From: Oceanospirillaceae bacterium
Lineage (GTDB): Bacteria > Pseudomonadota > Gammaproteobacteria > Pseudomonadales > Balneatricaceae
Length of the DNA: 64,000 nt
Assembly (NCBI GenBank): GCA_013215505.1
Contig: JABSQZ010000001.1
Span: 540,043-604,042, forward strand
Direction of reading: 5' to 3'
The notes beneath the pieces are model-generated. The model was not told the DNA's origin and searched no databases. It was given only the letters and a program-made list of their open reading frames with translations. Numbering within the stretch: the first letter of the stretch is position 1; each line of letters opens with the position of its first letter. The position numbers were made by a program, and so were the translations under genes. Shown piece after piece: positions 43,132 to 53,750 of this stretch.

Positions 43132-43385
43132 TTAGATATACTTTCATGCTACTAACTATTCACAGCTCGCTGTTAATAAAAAGCTGAACGGTCACTCTAT
43201 TCAATATAAAATCATCTTTTACCCATTCAGTATAGTAAAAATTATTTAATATACTCGTTACCAGTGATAGTTTTTTAAAATCCGCCGTCACTGCCTTAGA
43301 TTGCGATTTTATCTGATAAAACATACAATTAAGTTCGTTATTTGCTTGCTGGGCTTACTCACACTTATGCAGTTATCTGAAATTT
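43132..43385. other. Intergenic region before flippase gene
   Basis: AT-rich, no gene. Presumed promoter of the flippase gene. Confidence 0.4.
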
Positions 43386-44654
43386 ATGCCTAACACATCC
43401 ATTCAAAGAGTAAAAATTGCTTTTTTGCAGGCCATCATGGCGACCTTGCTAAGTATTGCTATAGGCTTCTCTTTTAAAATTTGGTTAGCTCAGTGGGTAG
43501 CCAAAGCAGATTTGGCATTGTTCCACACGGTTGTTGATATTATTTCTCTGTCATTAATTCTGATGACTGGCTTTCGCTCTTCGATGATGATCAGTTATGC
43601 ACAAACGAAAAATGACCGGGATATAATCAATATTTTTCGCTTCAGTCTCATTCTGATGGTGCTGCTTACCTGGGGAGTTGTACTCCCTTACATCAAGCAT
43701 CAATTACACATCGATGTAGGATATTTCGAATTAGTCGGTATTATTTTAGGTTTAGGTCTAAAAGTATACTTTACTAATTTAGTGGCGATGTACCGTCTCT
43801 ATCATATCTCTAATAAAGTGACCTGGCTTGAACCCTTATCTAACCTATTGATGTTCTTGTCTTGTCATTATCTGTTAGGCTTTAGTCCACTGGCATCGTT
43901 ATTTATCGGTTTAACCTTGTCATCTTTAGCCATTGCCGGCTACATGTTTAAACATCGGCGAGAACTTATTGCCACCCGGCCGTTAGCATCCGTGCAACTC
44001 AATCCCGCCCTGGTCAGCTTTGTAAAAAAGAGCTTTACCGCATCGCTGGAAGCCGGCGCCAGTATATTAATGATTTACATCGCGATCTTACTCACTATCC
44101 GCCATTTTAGTATCGACGAACTAGGAGATTTCCAAGTCGTTGTAAGGCCTGTTTTCACTTACATGACTTTACTGTTTGTCTTTCCTATCTACCGTTATGT
44201 ACTGCCGGAATTGGCTGTTTGTATACGCAACAATGATTATTTACAAATACAAAAAATTAAACGTTGGGTCTATAGCTTAGCGCTGCTAGTCGCTGTTAGT
44301 TTTTTGTTGTTAATGTTATTTTATTCACAACAATTAGTCCTATTGCTATTCCCCGAACAATATATTGGCGCGGCTCCTGTGTTGCTGCACTTCTCTCTGT
44401 TTTTCCTGTTTATGATGCTCAATGCCTATCAACTCGCCTTCATAAAAGCTCAAGGTCGTTTTACCGAGAGTTTGATCATACGCATTAGTGGTATCCTGAC
44501 TTTGCTGTCCTCCTTCTATCTGTACAGCCAATTTAGTGATCATATACTGGCCATCATCAGTGCTCTGGGTACCGGCTACCTGATGATGTTTCTACTTTCA
44601 AGTTTGCTTGAAAGACAGATTCTCAAACAGAGATTGCAAAGCTGCAATGTATAA
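43386..44654 (+). CDS. Polysaccharide/lipid flippase-like membrane protein (MOP type)
   Basis: 422 residues with about twelve transmembrane segments. The pattern IKMYR-like loop SMMISYAQTKNDRDIINIF and paired helices fit the MOP (Wzx/MATE) exporter superfamily. No glycosyltransferase genes flank it, so the lipid-linked substrate is unknown. Clean ATG start but no obvious ribosome site. Function is inferred from topology only. Confidence 0.7.
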   Translation: MPNTSIQRVKIAFLQAIMATLLSIAIGFSFKIWLAQWVAKADLALFHTVVDIISLSLILMTGFRSSMMISYAQTKNDRDIINIFRFSLILMVLLTWGVVLPYIKHQLHIDVGYFELVGIILGLGLKVYFTNLVAMYRLYHISNKVTWLEPLSNLLMFLSCHYLLGFSPLASLFIGLTLSSLAIAGYMFKHRRELIATRPLASVQLNPALVSFVKKSFTASLEAGASILMIYIAILLTIRHFSIDELGDFQVVVRPVFTYMTLLFVFPIYRYVLPELAVCIRNNDYLQIQKIKRWVYSLALLVAVSFLLLMLFYSQQLVLLLFPEQYIGAAPVLLHFSLFFLFMMLNAYQLAFIKAQGRFTESLIIRISGILTLLSSFYLYSQFSDHILAIISALGTGYLMMFLLSSLLERQILKQRLQSCNV

Positions 44655-44671
44655 AGCAATGTAAGCTGTGA

Positions 44672-45589
44672 TTATCTTGCCAGGATGAAATCCAGCGCAG
44701 CCTGTACTGCTGCAACTTGTGCCAGTATGCAATTTTCATCGTTGACCTTAGGACTGTCCGGATAAACTTCTGTGGTGGTCGCATATTTGGCATCGGCAAA
44801 ACCACTGCAAAGACCCAGCTTTTTAGTTGGGTAATTAATCACTCCGGGCTGTGACAAGCTGGCACCGATGATACAGCCATGCTTATCAGCTGGGGCAATA
44901 TGAGTAACTTTAGACACCGCCTCAATAATCGTTTTTTGGAACTCAGCACAAGGATTTTGTTGGTCACCCACCAGGTAAAAGCCGTCGGGAATTTCTGATA
45001 ACACAGTCTCCTTTGCATCTCTGGCATCCAGTGCCGGCATAAATTCACTGTTATCGGTATCTGTGGTCTCATGCAGGTCTATGTGGAGCAGCAAAGGAGC
45101 ATTAAGTCCAGCAACCATTTGCATAAGGGCAGCCGCTTCATCACTGGGACTCTCGCTATAGAATGATCGATTAGGGTCTACGCAATAGGGATTCCAGCGG
45201 TTAATCGTCTCGTAACCCCAAGGGCTAATGCAGGGAGCCACCAACAGATTAAATTTTTCGCTGTACTGCGCTGCGCTGGTTTCTGCAAACCTTATGGCGC
45301 CCTGGATCCCACTCGTCTCGTAGCCGTGCACTCCCCCAGTGACCAACACTGTCGGCTTGGCTGTACTGAAATTTTTACTCTTTAGCACATACATAGGGTA
45401 GCGACTTTGATCGTATGACAGCGCTCCGTATTGTGTCACATTAAAATTGTCAGAAGATTTTTCAATTTTACTTAAAACATCTTCTTGATAAGAGCGTTTT
45501 ATACGCTGTTTATCCAGCCAGGCTTGTCTCTCTGCAGCGCCCCATATTGGTTTATTAGAGGCTTTTGATTGGCGTTGATTATCACTCAT
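44672..45589 (-). CDS. M14-family metallocarboxypeptidase
   Basis: 305 residues. Zinc ligands and active-site residues are visible: GGVHGYETSG (HxxE), NPYCVDPNRSFYS (DxNR), HIDLHETTD (His ligand) and the general-base Glu in TTTEVYPDS. It resembles succinylglutamate desuccinylase/M14 peptidases related to MpaA that release amino acids from peptides or peptidoglycan. No signal peptide, so likely cytoplasmic. Substrate unknown. Confidence 0.85.
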   Translation of the reverse strand: MSDNQRQSKASNKPIWGAAERQAWLDKQRIKRSYQEDVLSKIEKSSDNFNVTQYGALSYDQSRYPMYVLKSKNFSTAKPTVLVTGGVHGYETSGIQGAIRFAETSAAQYSEKFNLLVAPCISPWGYETINRWNPYCVDPNRSFYSESPSDEAAALMQMVAGLNAPLLLHIDLHETTDTDNSEFMPALDARDAKETVLSEIPDGFYLVGDQQNPCAEFQKTIIEAVSKVTHIAPADKHGCIIGASLSQPGVINYPTKKLGLCSGFADAKYATTTEVYPDSPKVNDENCILAQVAAVQAALDFILAR

Positions 45590-46010
45590 AAGTTAACCTA
45601 ATCTTTTATTTGCATACTGTTCGGATAGAGATAATAAATCCGTCATTATTACCACTTTATTTGCTGCCTATACTATCACCCTAAGCTGGAGTTAAGACAC
45701 CGCGAATTCAACGCTGTTGCCAACCCAAGCAAAGTTTGTTTTAATTTGTCGGATAAATGGAATGCCTAAAGCTGACTTGGGAAATTAATAGGAGGAATTT
45801 TTATGTATCTCGAACAACTCGCTTTTGCGATTATTTTATCTGACAGAACAAACCAGTGCACATTTAGATAATGCGATGAATATCACACTGGTATCTACAC
45901 TAAAGTTATATAAGACTTACCCCATAGCTTTTTAGCTCATTTCTTTATTCATCTGCGTTATTAACTTATCAACGTTAATAATTCGCAGGGCACGCCCCTG
46001 CTAAAAAAAG
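45590..46010. other. Intergenic region with small ORF
   Basis: About 420 bp. The only clear feature is the 22-codon ORF with a strong ribosome site at 45803-45871. Confidence 0.45.
45803..45871 (+). CDS. Very small ORF with consensus Shine-Dalgarno
   Basis: AGGAGGA sits 6 bp before ATG 45803; the ORF reads MYLEQLAFAIILSDRTNQ followed by CTFR and TAA. The ribosome site is the strongest I see in this window, so it is probably translated or is the start of a gene destroyed by a frameshift. No homologue recognised. Confidence 0.4.
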   Translation: MYLEQLAFAIILSDRTNQCTFR

Positions 46011-47756
46011 ATGAAAACTATGACTGCATTATTACAACTGATTAATATCTCCTTTTCCCACGGGCAGAAAAACTTATTCTCTGGTCTCAATTTAAATATT
46101 AACAAACGGGATAAAATTGGCCTGGTCGGCGAGAACGGCTGCGGCAAAAGTACTTTACTCAATCTTATCAAAGGAGACTTAGAACTAGAAAAAGGTGAAA
46201 TTCGCCAACCCAACGCGGTGTCCATTGCCGTAGTAGAACAATTTTTGCCACAACCGTTAGTCGATTTAAGTTTGCTGGATGCTGTAATCGATGTGTTGGA
46301 GGCAGATGAACAAGTCTACCATGGCTGGAAAGCGCAGAGTCAGCTGATGACTTTAGGTTTTGGTATAGAACAATTTAGCATCAAAGTCAGATTTTTAAGT
46401 GGCGGTCAGCAAAATTTATTATTAATCGCCAGGGCCCTGCTGCAGGAGCCCGATTTACTATTATTGGATGAACCAGGCAATCACATGGACATTTTGGCCA
46501 TGAGTCAACTGCAACATTTTTTGCGCGACGATTGCAACTGTGCATTTATGATTATTTCCCACGATCAATACTTACTCAATAACGTCTGTACTAAAACGGT
46601 TTTTCTACGCGATAAACAGTGCAGTAAATTCGAGTTAGCTTATGCTCAAGCCAAACAACAGCTGCAGCAACAGGAACTGCAGGCACGACAGCGACTGCAA
46701 ATAGAGGAAAAAGAAATCGCCAGGTTAAAAGCGACTGCCAAACAGTTGGCTATCTTAGGTCGTGAAAATGATAACGATAAATTATCACGCAAGGCAAAGT
46801 CTATCGAAAAGCGTGCCGAGAAACTCGACGCCAGTAAAACTCACACTGTTCAAGAGTCAGGTTTAAAACTGAAATTTGCTAATCAGATTCTTCGGGCCAA
46901 GCAAATATTGAGCATCGACTATTACCAGGTGATGACTCCCGACTTAAGTTCAGAATTACTTTGTATCGAGCGATTGATTATTTCTCCTGGTGACAGAGTG
47001 GCTTTTTTAGGGGTCAATGGGGTTGGAAAATCTTCAACCTTAGAGAACATACGAAGGGCCTTCCATCAGCCTCGCGATTGCTCTGCTAAAATAGGCTTTC
47101 ATGAAAAAACCCAGTTGGGGTACTACGACCAGGAATTACGCCAGTTAGATCAGCGCTGTTCACGTATCGACTGGCTGAGAAAATTCTGCAGCGCCTCTGA
47201 AGAGCAATTAAAATCAGCATTAATTAAAGCGGGCATTAGCTATCAGGAATTTGATCGCTGCGTCGCCAGTTTAAGTGGCGGGGAAAAAGCTCGCATGATG
47301 TTTATAGCTTTTGCACTGAATCAACCCAATTTATTGATTTTGGATGAGCCAACCAATCACATTGACTTGCAAGGTAAACAACAACTGACGGAACAATTAA
47401 TGTCCTCTGGAGCTACCTTACTGATCACCAGCCACGACCGATTTTTTTTGCAGCAAATTGCCACCCGTTGGCTGTGGATTGACAGTGGGAAATTGCGAGA
47501 AGTCAATAGTGACGAGCCTTTCTATCAGGCACTATTTAGCCCTACGAAGGCGACAAAGCAGACCAATATCGCTGATATTAATCTCTGTCCCCTGCTGCTA
47601 ACTGGACAAGAAAGTGAACAATTAATCTTACAGCGTATCGATATGTTAGAGAGAAAATTGCAACTAGATCAACAACAAAAGCCTAAACGGCAAAAACCAC
47701 GACTGCAGCAGCAATGGCAATCAGAGTTAGATCAGTTGTGGCAGAGCATAACGTAG
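46011..47756 (+). CDS. ABC-F family ATPase
   Basis: 581-residue soluble protein with two ABC domains and no membrane part. First Walker A GENGCGKST (about 43-51), signature LSGGQQN, Walker B LLLLDEPGNHMDILA; second Walker A GVNGVGKSS, signature LSGGEKAR, Walker B LILDEPTNHIDL. The linker is long and charged, as in ABC-F ribosome-associated proteins (Uup/YheS/EttA type). The C-terminus has a basic tail (QQQKPKRQKPR). ABC-F proteins act on ribosomes; some give antibiotic resistance. Which type this is cannot be said. Confidence 0.92.
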   Translation: MKTMTALLQLINISFSHGQKNLFSGLNLNINKRDKIGLVGENGCGKSTLLNLIKGDLELEKGEIRQPNAVSIAVVEQFLPQPLVDLSLLDAVIDVLEADEQVYHGWKAQSQLMTLGFGIEQFSIKVRFLSGGQQNLLLIARALLQEPDLLLLDEPGNHMDILAMSQLQHFLRDDCNCAFMIISHDQYLLNNVCTKTVFLRDKQCSKFELAYAQAKQQLQQQELQARQRLQIEEKEIARLKATAKQLAILGRENDNDKLSRKAKSIEKRAEKLDASKTHTVQESGLKLKFANQILRAKQILSIDYYQVMTPDLSSELLCIERLIISPGDRVAFLGVNGVGKSSTLENIRRAFHQPRDCSAKIGFHEKTQLGYYDQELRQLDQRCSRIDWLRKFCSASEEQLKSALIKAGISYQEFDRCVASLSGGEKARMMFIAFALNQPNLLILDEPTNHIDLQGKQQLTEQLMSSGATLLITSHDRFFLQQIATRWLWIDSGKLREVNSDEPFYQALFSPTKATKQTNIADINLCPLLLTGQESEQLILQRIDMLERKLQLDQQQKPKRQKPRLQQQWQSELDQLWQSIT

Positions 47757-48041
47757 AATTATTTAGTGTTATACCCTGCTGCTTGACATTAAGTCGAACC
47801 CTTTAGGGCTCGGCTTGGCACGCTCTGTCATCACAGAGCAAACCTCATTGCTATTGCACAATTTAAAAACCTAGTCTTAGCAGCAGAGTTGAGCCATCGA
47901 CAATAATGACAATTTATCCTCTAGATACCATACCCCGAAAGTGACCAGAACAGTATACTATTGGGGCCTGTGCAGCATTGCCAATAAATGTTTCCAGGTG
48001 ATATCAATATTCTTTTCAGGTAAGGGTTTTATGTATTTATT

Positions 48042-49013
48042 ATGACAAGTTTCCATGCGGCCCCAGGACTAAAAAATAGGCATTTACAAACCTTGTATGC
48101 AACCTTTTTCAGAAAACTTGCACAACCTGAATTTGAAATTCAACGGTTTGAGTTAGACGACGGTGACTTTGTCGATTGCCACTGGCACTGCAAACCCAAC
48201 CGCGAAAGTACCACTCCTATTGCGGTACTTTTTCACGGATTGACCGGCTCCTACCGCTCCAGTTATATACAAGGCATTATGCTGAGCTTACAAAAGGCGG
48301 GGATTTCCTCGGTATTAATGCATTTCAGGGGTTGCTCTGGAGAATTAAATAGAACTGCCCGGGCATATCACAGTGGCGATACCAGCGACGCTAAAGCCTG
48401 GATAGCTGCACTTCAACAACAATATCCCAACAGTAAATTATTTGCTATCGGCTACTCTCTGGGTGGTAATATGTTATTGAAATTACTCGGGGAATATAGA
48501 GACTCATCCCCTCTTTGCGCTGCCGTGGCCGTCTCTGCCCCTATGCAGCTGGAAATAAGCGCCGCTACCATGCAACTCGGCTTTGCCAGAGTTTATCAGC
48601 AACATTTATTGCGCTCACTTAAAAAATCTCTGTTGATTAAGTATCAGTACCACGACTACCAGGCTCTGATAGGATTGAGCCTGCAGCAGGCAAAAAACAT
48701 TAACAGTATTGAGCAGTTCGACGATCTGTACACAGCCAAAATTCACGGATTTACAGATGCCAATGACTATTATCGACGCTCTAGTGCCAGACAATATTTG
48801 ACCTATATCGAAACTGAAACTTTGATTATTCAAGCTCTGGATGATCCCTTTATGACCCGGGCTGTACTGCCTGTCGCAGCACAATTACCTACTGCTGTCA
48901 GCTTAGAATTACAACAACAGGGTGGCCACTTGGGGTTTATCGGCGGTCGTTTATGGCGACCACAATATTGGTTGGAACAACGTATCAGCGACTTTTTTTC
49001 AACTCGGGGATAG
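48042..49013 (+). CDS. YheT-like alpha/beta hydrolase
   Basis: 323 residues. PGLKNRHLQTLYATFF is the signature start of the YheT/ABHD1-3 family; LFHGLTGSYRSSY holds the oxyanion HG motif, AIGYSLGGNMLLKLL the nucleophile Ser, and QQGGHLGFIGG the catalytic His. The family includes esterases and lipases of unknown physiological substrate. Start ATG 48042 with no strong ribosome site. Monocistronic. Confidence 0.92.
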   Translation: MTSFHAAPGLKNRHLQTLYATFFRKLAQPEFEIQRFELDDGDFVDCHWHCKPNRESTTPIAVLFHGLTGSYRSSYIQGIMLSLQKAGISSVLMHFRGCSGELNRTARAYHSGDTSDAKAWIAALQQQYPNSKLFAIGYSLGGNMLLKLLGEYRDSSPLCAAVAVSAPMQLEISAATMQLGFARVYQQHLLRSLKKSLLIKYQYHDYQALIGLSLQQAKNINSIEQFDDLYTAKIHGFTDANDYYRRSSARQYLTYIETETLIIQALDDPFMTRAVLPVAAQLPTAVSLELQQQGGHLGFIGGRLWRPQYWLEQRISDFFSTRG

Positions 49014-49073
49014 ATCACTCATTAAGACAACTACCCTTAAGAATAGCAATGACGGCTTTGTCCTTTCATCCAA

Positions 49074-49862
49074 CTAATGTTTTAGCTTGACGAGCTGCAG
49101 CTGGATGTCCTCGGCACACCGCAGCAGGGCTGTAAGATGCTTCTCAACAACTTCAGAGCAACTCAATTGCATTCTATCCCAAACTAAGTTTAACGCCCCC
49201 AGCGGCACTTGAGGTCCATTAATAACCACTGCAATAGCCATCGAAGCGGTACTGTCTTTAACAATCTGCGGGATATAATCTGTACTTTCCCGCTGAGTAT
49301 AGGCGTGCTTTTGAAAACGCTGCAACTCCTTACCCCAGAGTTTTTTCTGTAAATAATCCCGCTCTGCAAAATCAGCATTTTTTAATAACTGCTCATATCT
49401 CAGAGTAAAACTTAGCTCTGTATTAGCAAACCAAAAGGCACGTCCCAACGCTGTCATCGACAGCGAAGGCTGATAACCTGTAACATTGATATTTATACCC
49501 TCGCTGCCTCTTGGGCGAGTTGAATCTATTATGGTTAGAATCCCCTTGTCATCGAGCAGCGCCAAATCCGCTACTAGTCCGGTACTTGTACTCAGCTGTT
49601 GTACTAAGCCCATGCTAAGTTTGGCCATTAATTGGCCGTTGCTAAAATTAGTGGCTAAAGGCATTCCAATCCAAATATAGCGCCAATCATTGACTCTTTT
49701 GCGTACCCAGCCCCGGTGGATTAATGTCTCTAAAGTGCGCAGTATGGACTGCTTAGTAAAACCAGTGGCAGCCGCTAATTCCTTTAAGCTTAACTGCAGG
49801 CGGTCTTGTAAAATTTCCGCCACTTGCAGACCACGATTCAAGTTTTGATTGAGCTCCGACAT
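49074..49862 (-). CDS. IclR-family transcriptional regulator
   Basis: 262 residues. The N-terminal winged helix has LSLKELAAATGFTKQSILRT (residues 21-40); the rest is the IclR effector domain. It is divergently transcribed from the sulfatase gene, its probable target, and its start lies 58 bp from a palindrome (49920-49936) that may be its operator. Confidence 0.9.
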   Translation of the reverse strand: MSELNQNLNRGLQVAEILQDRLQLSLKELAAATGFTKQSILRTLETLIHRGWVRKRVNDWRYIWIGMPLATNFSNGQLMAKLSMGLVQQLSTSTGLVADLALLDDKGILTIIDSTRPRGSEGININVTGYQPSLSMTALGRAFWFANTELSFTLRYEQLLKNADFAERDYLQKKLWGKELQRFQKHAYTQRESTDYIPQIVKDSTASMAIAVVINGPQVPLGALNLVWDRMQLSCSEVVEKHLTALLRCAEDIQLQLVKLKH

Positions 49863-49919
49863 TGTCCGCCTCTGTAACCTTGATATACGATAAGGGGCAT
49901 TATAACAAATTTAATTTTT

Positions 49920-49971
49920 GTTCCGCCACACGGAACTTGACCTTGATTTTAGCTGCAGCTGTGGCTAATAT
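49920..49971 (+). promoter_or_regulatory. IclR operator candidate and sulfatase promoter
   Basis: Palindrome GTTCCG-ccaca-CGGAAC (49920-49936). Just downstream a -35 TTGATT (49943-49948) and -10 TAATAT (49966-49971), 17 bp apart, fit a sigma-70 promoter for the sulfatase gene. The palindrome directly upstream would suit activation (or roadblock) by the divergent IclR protein. Confidence 0.6.
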
Positions 49972-50007
49972 TTTTTGCAGTAATTCACTCATTTTCAGGG
50001 GATTGTT

Positions 50008-51618
50008 TTGTCAAAAAATATCTTATTTATCATGTGCGACCAACTCAGGTATGACTATTTAAGCTGTTACGGCCACCCGCACTTGCACACTCCCAATATT
50101 GATGCACTCGCTGCCAGAGGGGTGCGTTTTGAAAATGCCTATGTACAATCCCCTATCTGCGGTCCCTCCCGCATGAGCTATTACACCGGCCGCTATGTAC
50201 GCTCTCACGGCTCGACTTGGAACGGCACGCCACTGCGGGTTGGCGAACCTACTTTAGGTGACCACTTAAAAGAGCTGGGGGTGCGCAACGTACTATTGGG
50301 AAAAACCCATATGCGTGCCGACACTCAAGGATTAGCGCGATTGGGCATAGACCCTAATTCCGAGATAGGCGTGTTTAACTCCCAGTGTGGGTTTGAGGTC
50401 TATGAACGCGATGATGGACTCCACCCTGATAATCACTCTGGACCCGGCCCTGCGTATAATAAATATTTAAATGCTAATGGTTTCGACGGCGACAACCCCT
50501 GGCAGTCCTGGGCCAACTCTGCTGCAGGCAAAGATGGCGAGCTATTATCGGGCTGGTTAATGGAAAATGCCGACCGCCCAGCTCGGATCCCCGATTACTA
50601 TTCAGAAACACCTTATTTAACCCGGCGCGCCATGCAATTTATAGACCAGGCCGATGACACTCCCTGGTGCCTGCACCTGTCTTATATCAAGCCGCACTGG
50701 CCTTACATGGCACCAGCACCCTACCATAACCTCTACACTAAAGAGCATGTTATAGCACTGAATCGTTCAGATGCAGAGCGCCAGCGAGCCCATCCCTTAC
50801 ACCGGGCTTATATGCAACATTTTGTCTCGCAAACCTTCAGCCGCGATCAGGTACGCGATAAAGTCATCCCCACTTATATGGGCCTGATAAAACAAATCGA
50901 TGATCAAATGGGTATTTTGTTTAATCATTTACACCAGCGTGGTATCGCCGATCAGACTATGATTGTCTTTACTTCCGACCACGGTGATTACCTGGGTGAT
51001 CACTGGATGGGTGAAAAAGAATTGTTTCACGATGCTTCAGTGAAAGTACCGCTGATCATCTACAACCCTGATGCTAAAGCTGATGCTACTCGTGGAGAGA
51101 GCTCTGAGCAGCTGGTTGAGTCTATAGACCTGGCACCAACTTTCGTCGACTTCATGGGCGGCGCTCCGAAATACAACATTCTCGAGGGGAAGTCGTTACT
51201 GCCACTGTTAGCGGGTGAGAAGAAGCTATTGAGACAATATGCATTCTCCGAGTACGACTACTCTATGCGCAAAGCTAGCACTGAGCTGCAGGTAAAAGTC
51301 GCCGATGCTCGTATGGTTATGATCCGAGATGCTCGTTATAAATATACTTATGTGCAAGATATGCGGCCAATGTTGTTTGATCTCATTGCAGACCCACAAG
51401 AGTTGCAAGATTTAGCCACAGATCCTGAATATGCGCCTATCTGTGAGAGGTTCAGCCAGGCATTATGCCAGTGGGCACTGAAACACCACAACAGGATCAC
51501 TATCAGTGATCAGCAGATTGATGACAATCGCAATCGTGAAGTACAGGCGGGAATACTGATTGGCTACTGGGAGCAGAAGGACTTAGATCAGGCGCTACAA
51601 CAAGGCGAAGATTTGTAG
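50008..51618 (+). CDS. Type I sulfatase / phosphonate-hydrolase-like enzyme
   Basis: 536 residues of the alkaline phosphatase superfamily. ILFIMCDQLRYDYL carries the first metal-binding Asp; the formylglycine motif is CGPSR (in SPICGPSRMSYYTG), giving the Cys-type sulfatase consensus CxPSR. FTSDHGDYLGDHWM holds the second metal site. A formylglycine-generating enzyme must mature it; none is in this window. No signal peptide is seen, so a cytoplasmic enzyme acting on a small sulfate ester (or phosphonate monoester) is likely. Start TTG 50008 after AGGGGA. Divergent from an IclR regulator. Confidence 0.88.
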   Translation: MSKNILFIMCDQLRYDYLSCYGHPHLHTPNIDALAARGVRFENAYVQSPICGPSRMSYYTGRYVRSHGSTWNGTPLRVGEPTLGDHLKELGVRNVLLGKTHMRADTQGLARLGIDPNSEIGVFNSQCGFEVYERDDGLHPDNHSGPGPAYNKYLNANGFDGDNPWQSWANSAAGKDGELLSGWLMENADRPARIPDYYSETPYLTRRAMQFIDQADDTPWCLHLSYIKPHWPYMAPAPYHNLYTKEHVIALNRSDAERQRAHPLHRAYMQHFVSQTFSRDQVRDKVIPTYMGLIKQIDDQMGILFNHLHQRGIADQTMIVFTSDHGDYLGDHWMGEKELFHDASVKVPLIIYNPDAKADATRGESSEQLVESIDLAPTFVDFMGGAPKYNILEGKSLLPLLAGEKKLLRQYAFSEYDYSMRKASTELQVKVADARMVMIRDARYKYTYVQDMRPMLFDLIADPQELQDLATDPEYAPICERFSQALCQWALKHHNRITISDQQIDDNRNREVQAGILIGYWEQKDLDQALQQGEDL

Positions 51619-51657
51619 TGCGATGCACAGTTTAATAATTGCCCGTACCCTAGCCAC

Positions 51658-51684
51658 AAAAAAAGCGGCCTAAGCCGCTTTTTT
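51658..51684. terminator. Bidirectional terminator between sulfatase and sucD
   Basis: AAAAAAAGCGGC-ctaa-GCCGCTTTTTT. Serves the sulfatase gene on the plus strand and the end of the suc operon (minus). Confidence 0.9.
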
Positions 51685-51705
51685 AAAAGGTATTACTGTT
51701 ACTGG

Positions 51706-52581
51706 CTATTTCCAGCCAGTAATTTCCTTCAGTGCAGAACCGATCTCAGCAAGAGAGCGAACTGTTTTAACACCCGCATCTTCAAGAGCGGCAAACTTCT
51801 CATCGGCAGTACCTTTACCGCCTGAGATGATTGCGCCAGCGTGACCCATGCGCTTACCAGCAGGTGCAGTAACACCGGCGATGTAAGAGACAACAGGCTT
51901 AGTGACATTCGCTTTGATGTAAGCTGCAGCTTCTTCTTCCGCTGATCCGCCGATCTCACCAATCATTACGATTGCTTCAGTCTTAGGATCGTTCTGGAAC
52001 TTCTCTAAGATATCGATGAAGCTAGAACCAGGAATTGGATCACCACCAATACCTACACAAGTAGACTGACCAAAACCAGCATCGGTCGTCTGCTTAACAG
52101 CTTCATAAGTCAGTGTACCTGAACGGGAGACGATACCAACTTTACCCGGCAAGTGGATGTGACCAGGCATAATGCCGATCTTACATTCACCTGGAGTGAT
52201 AACACCCGGGCAGTTAGGACCAATTAACGTCACACCTAATTCGTCACACTTAACTTTACACTCAAGCATGTCGATTGTAGGAATTCCCTCTGTAATACAA
52301 ACGATCAACTCCAGACCTGCATTTGCAGCTTCCAGGATTGAATCTTTACAAAAAGGAGCCGGTACGTAGATCACTGTCGCGGTAGCGCCAGTTTCCTTAA
52401 CCGCTTCTGCAACAGTATTGAAAACAGGAAGACCCAGGTGAACACTGCCACCTTTGCCCGGTGTAACACCACCGACCATCTTAGTTCCGTAATCAATCGC
52501 CTGCTCTGAGTGGAAAGTTCCCTGTCCGCCAGTGAAACCCTGACAGATTACTTTAGTCTCTTTATTGATTAAAATAGCCAT
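51706..52581 (-). CDS. sucD: Succinyl-CoA synthetase subunit alpha
   Basis: 291 residues. CoA-binding N-terminus with [14 protein letters not shown]; phosphohistidine in [12 protein letters not shown]. Works with SucC to make ATP or GTP from succinyl-CoA. It begins 2 bp after sucC ends on the minus strand. Last gene of the TCA block before the terminator. Confidence 0.98.
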   Translation of the reverse strand: MAILINKETKVICQGFTGGQGTFHSEQAIDYGTKMVGGVTPGKGGSVHLGLPVFNTVAEAVKETGATATVIYVPAPFCKDSILEAANAGLELIVCITEGIPTIDMLECKVKCDELGVTLIGPNCPGVITPGECKIGIMPGHIHLPGKVGIVSRSGTLTYEAVKQTTDAGFGQSTCVGIGGDPIPGSSFIDILEKFQNDPKTEAIVMIGEIGGSAEEEAAAYIKANVTKPVVSYIAGVTAPAGKRMGHAGAIISGGKGTADEKFAALEDAGVKTVRSLAEIGSALKEITGWK

Positions 52582-52583
52582 GC

Positions 52584-53750
52584 TTAGTTGCCCCCTGCAG
52601 CTTTAACAGCCTGCTGAGCTGCATCTGTTAAGCTAGTCGCAGCAATAATATCCAACCCACTTTCAGCGAGTACTTTCGAGCCAAGCTCAGCGTTGTTACC
52701 TTCAAGACGAACAACTACTGGTACTTGTACTCCAACTTCTTTAACCGCGCCAATGATACCTTCTGCGATCAAATCACAGCGGACGATACCACCGAAGATG
52801 TTAACCAATACTGCCTTGACGTTATCGTCAGACAAAATGATTTTGAACGCTTCGATAACGCGCTCTTTAGTCGCGCTGCCACCAACGTCCAGGAAGTTAG
52901 CCGGGAAGCCACCGTGCAGTGCTACTATATCCATAGTACCCATTGCCAGGCCTGCGCCGTTAACCATGCAGCCGATTGTGCCGTCTAGTGAAACGTAGTT
53001 AAGTTCCCAAGATGCCGCGTGCGCTTCGCGCTCGTCTTCCTGTGAAGGATCGTGCATTGCTTGAAGATCTTTGTGACGATACATTGCGTTGCTGTCGATA
53101 GAAATTTTAGCATCTAGACAGTGCAAATTACCTTCGTCGGTGATTACTAGCGGGTTAATCTCTAGTAGGTCTAAATCTTTTTCGACAAACATTTTTGCTA
53201 AGCCGAGGAAGATTTTAGTGAACTGCTTAACTTGAGTTGGGTTAAGACCCAATTGGAAAGCAAGCTCACGCGCTTGATAAGGTTGTGCGCCAGTAAGAGG
53301 ATCGATAGTCGCCTTAAGAATTTTCTCAGGAGTTGCCTCGGCAACTTTCTCGATTTCAACACCACCTTCTGTAGATGCCATGAAAACGATACGACGGCTT
53401 GAACGATCTATTACAGCACCCAGATATAACTCTTGAGCGATATCTGTGCATGTTTCTACAAGAATTTTGGCAACTGGCTGACCATTTGCGTCAGTCTGGT
53501 ATGTGACTAAGTTCTTACCCAACCACTGAGCGGCAAATTCTTTTGCTTCTTCGGCAGACTTAATCAATTTAACGCCGCCAGCTTTACCGCGACCACCTGC
53601 GTGGACCTGAGCTTTAACCACCCACATCTCACCGCCAATTTTCTGTACAGCTTCAGCAGCTGCTTCCGGAGTGTCTACTGCGTATCCTTTAGATACCGGC
53701 AGACCATACTCAGCTAACAATTGTTTGCCCTGATACTCGTGAAGATTCAT
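52584..53750 (-). CDS. sucC: Succinyl-CoA synthetase subunit beta
   Basis: 388 residues, ATP-grasp fold with [16 protein letters not shown] start, [17 protein letters not shown] nucleotide loop and [14 protein letters not shown] near the C-terminus. It is directly upstream of sucD. A 373-bp non-coding stretch separates it from lpd, so sucCD probably have their own promoter. Confidence 0.98.
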   Translation of the reverse strand: MNLHEYQGKQLLAEYGLPVSKGYAVDTPEAAAEAVQKIGGEMWVVKAQVHAGGRGKAGGVKLIKSAEEAKEFAAQWLGKNLVTYQTDANGQPVAKILVETCTDIAQELYLGAVIDRSSRRIVFMASTEGGVEIEKVAEATPEKILKATIDPLTGAQPYQARELAFQLGLNPTQVKQFTKIFLGLAKMFVEKDLDLLEINPLVITDEGNLHCLDAKISIDSNAMYRHKDLQAMHDPSQEDEREAHAASWELNYVSLDGTIGCMVNGAGLAMGTMDIVALHGGFPANFLDVGGSATKERVIEAFKIILSDDNVKAVLVNIFGGIVRCDLIAEGIIGAVKEVGVQVPVVVRLEGNNAELGSKVLAESGLDIIAATSLTDAAQQAVKAAGGN

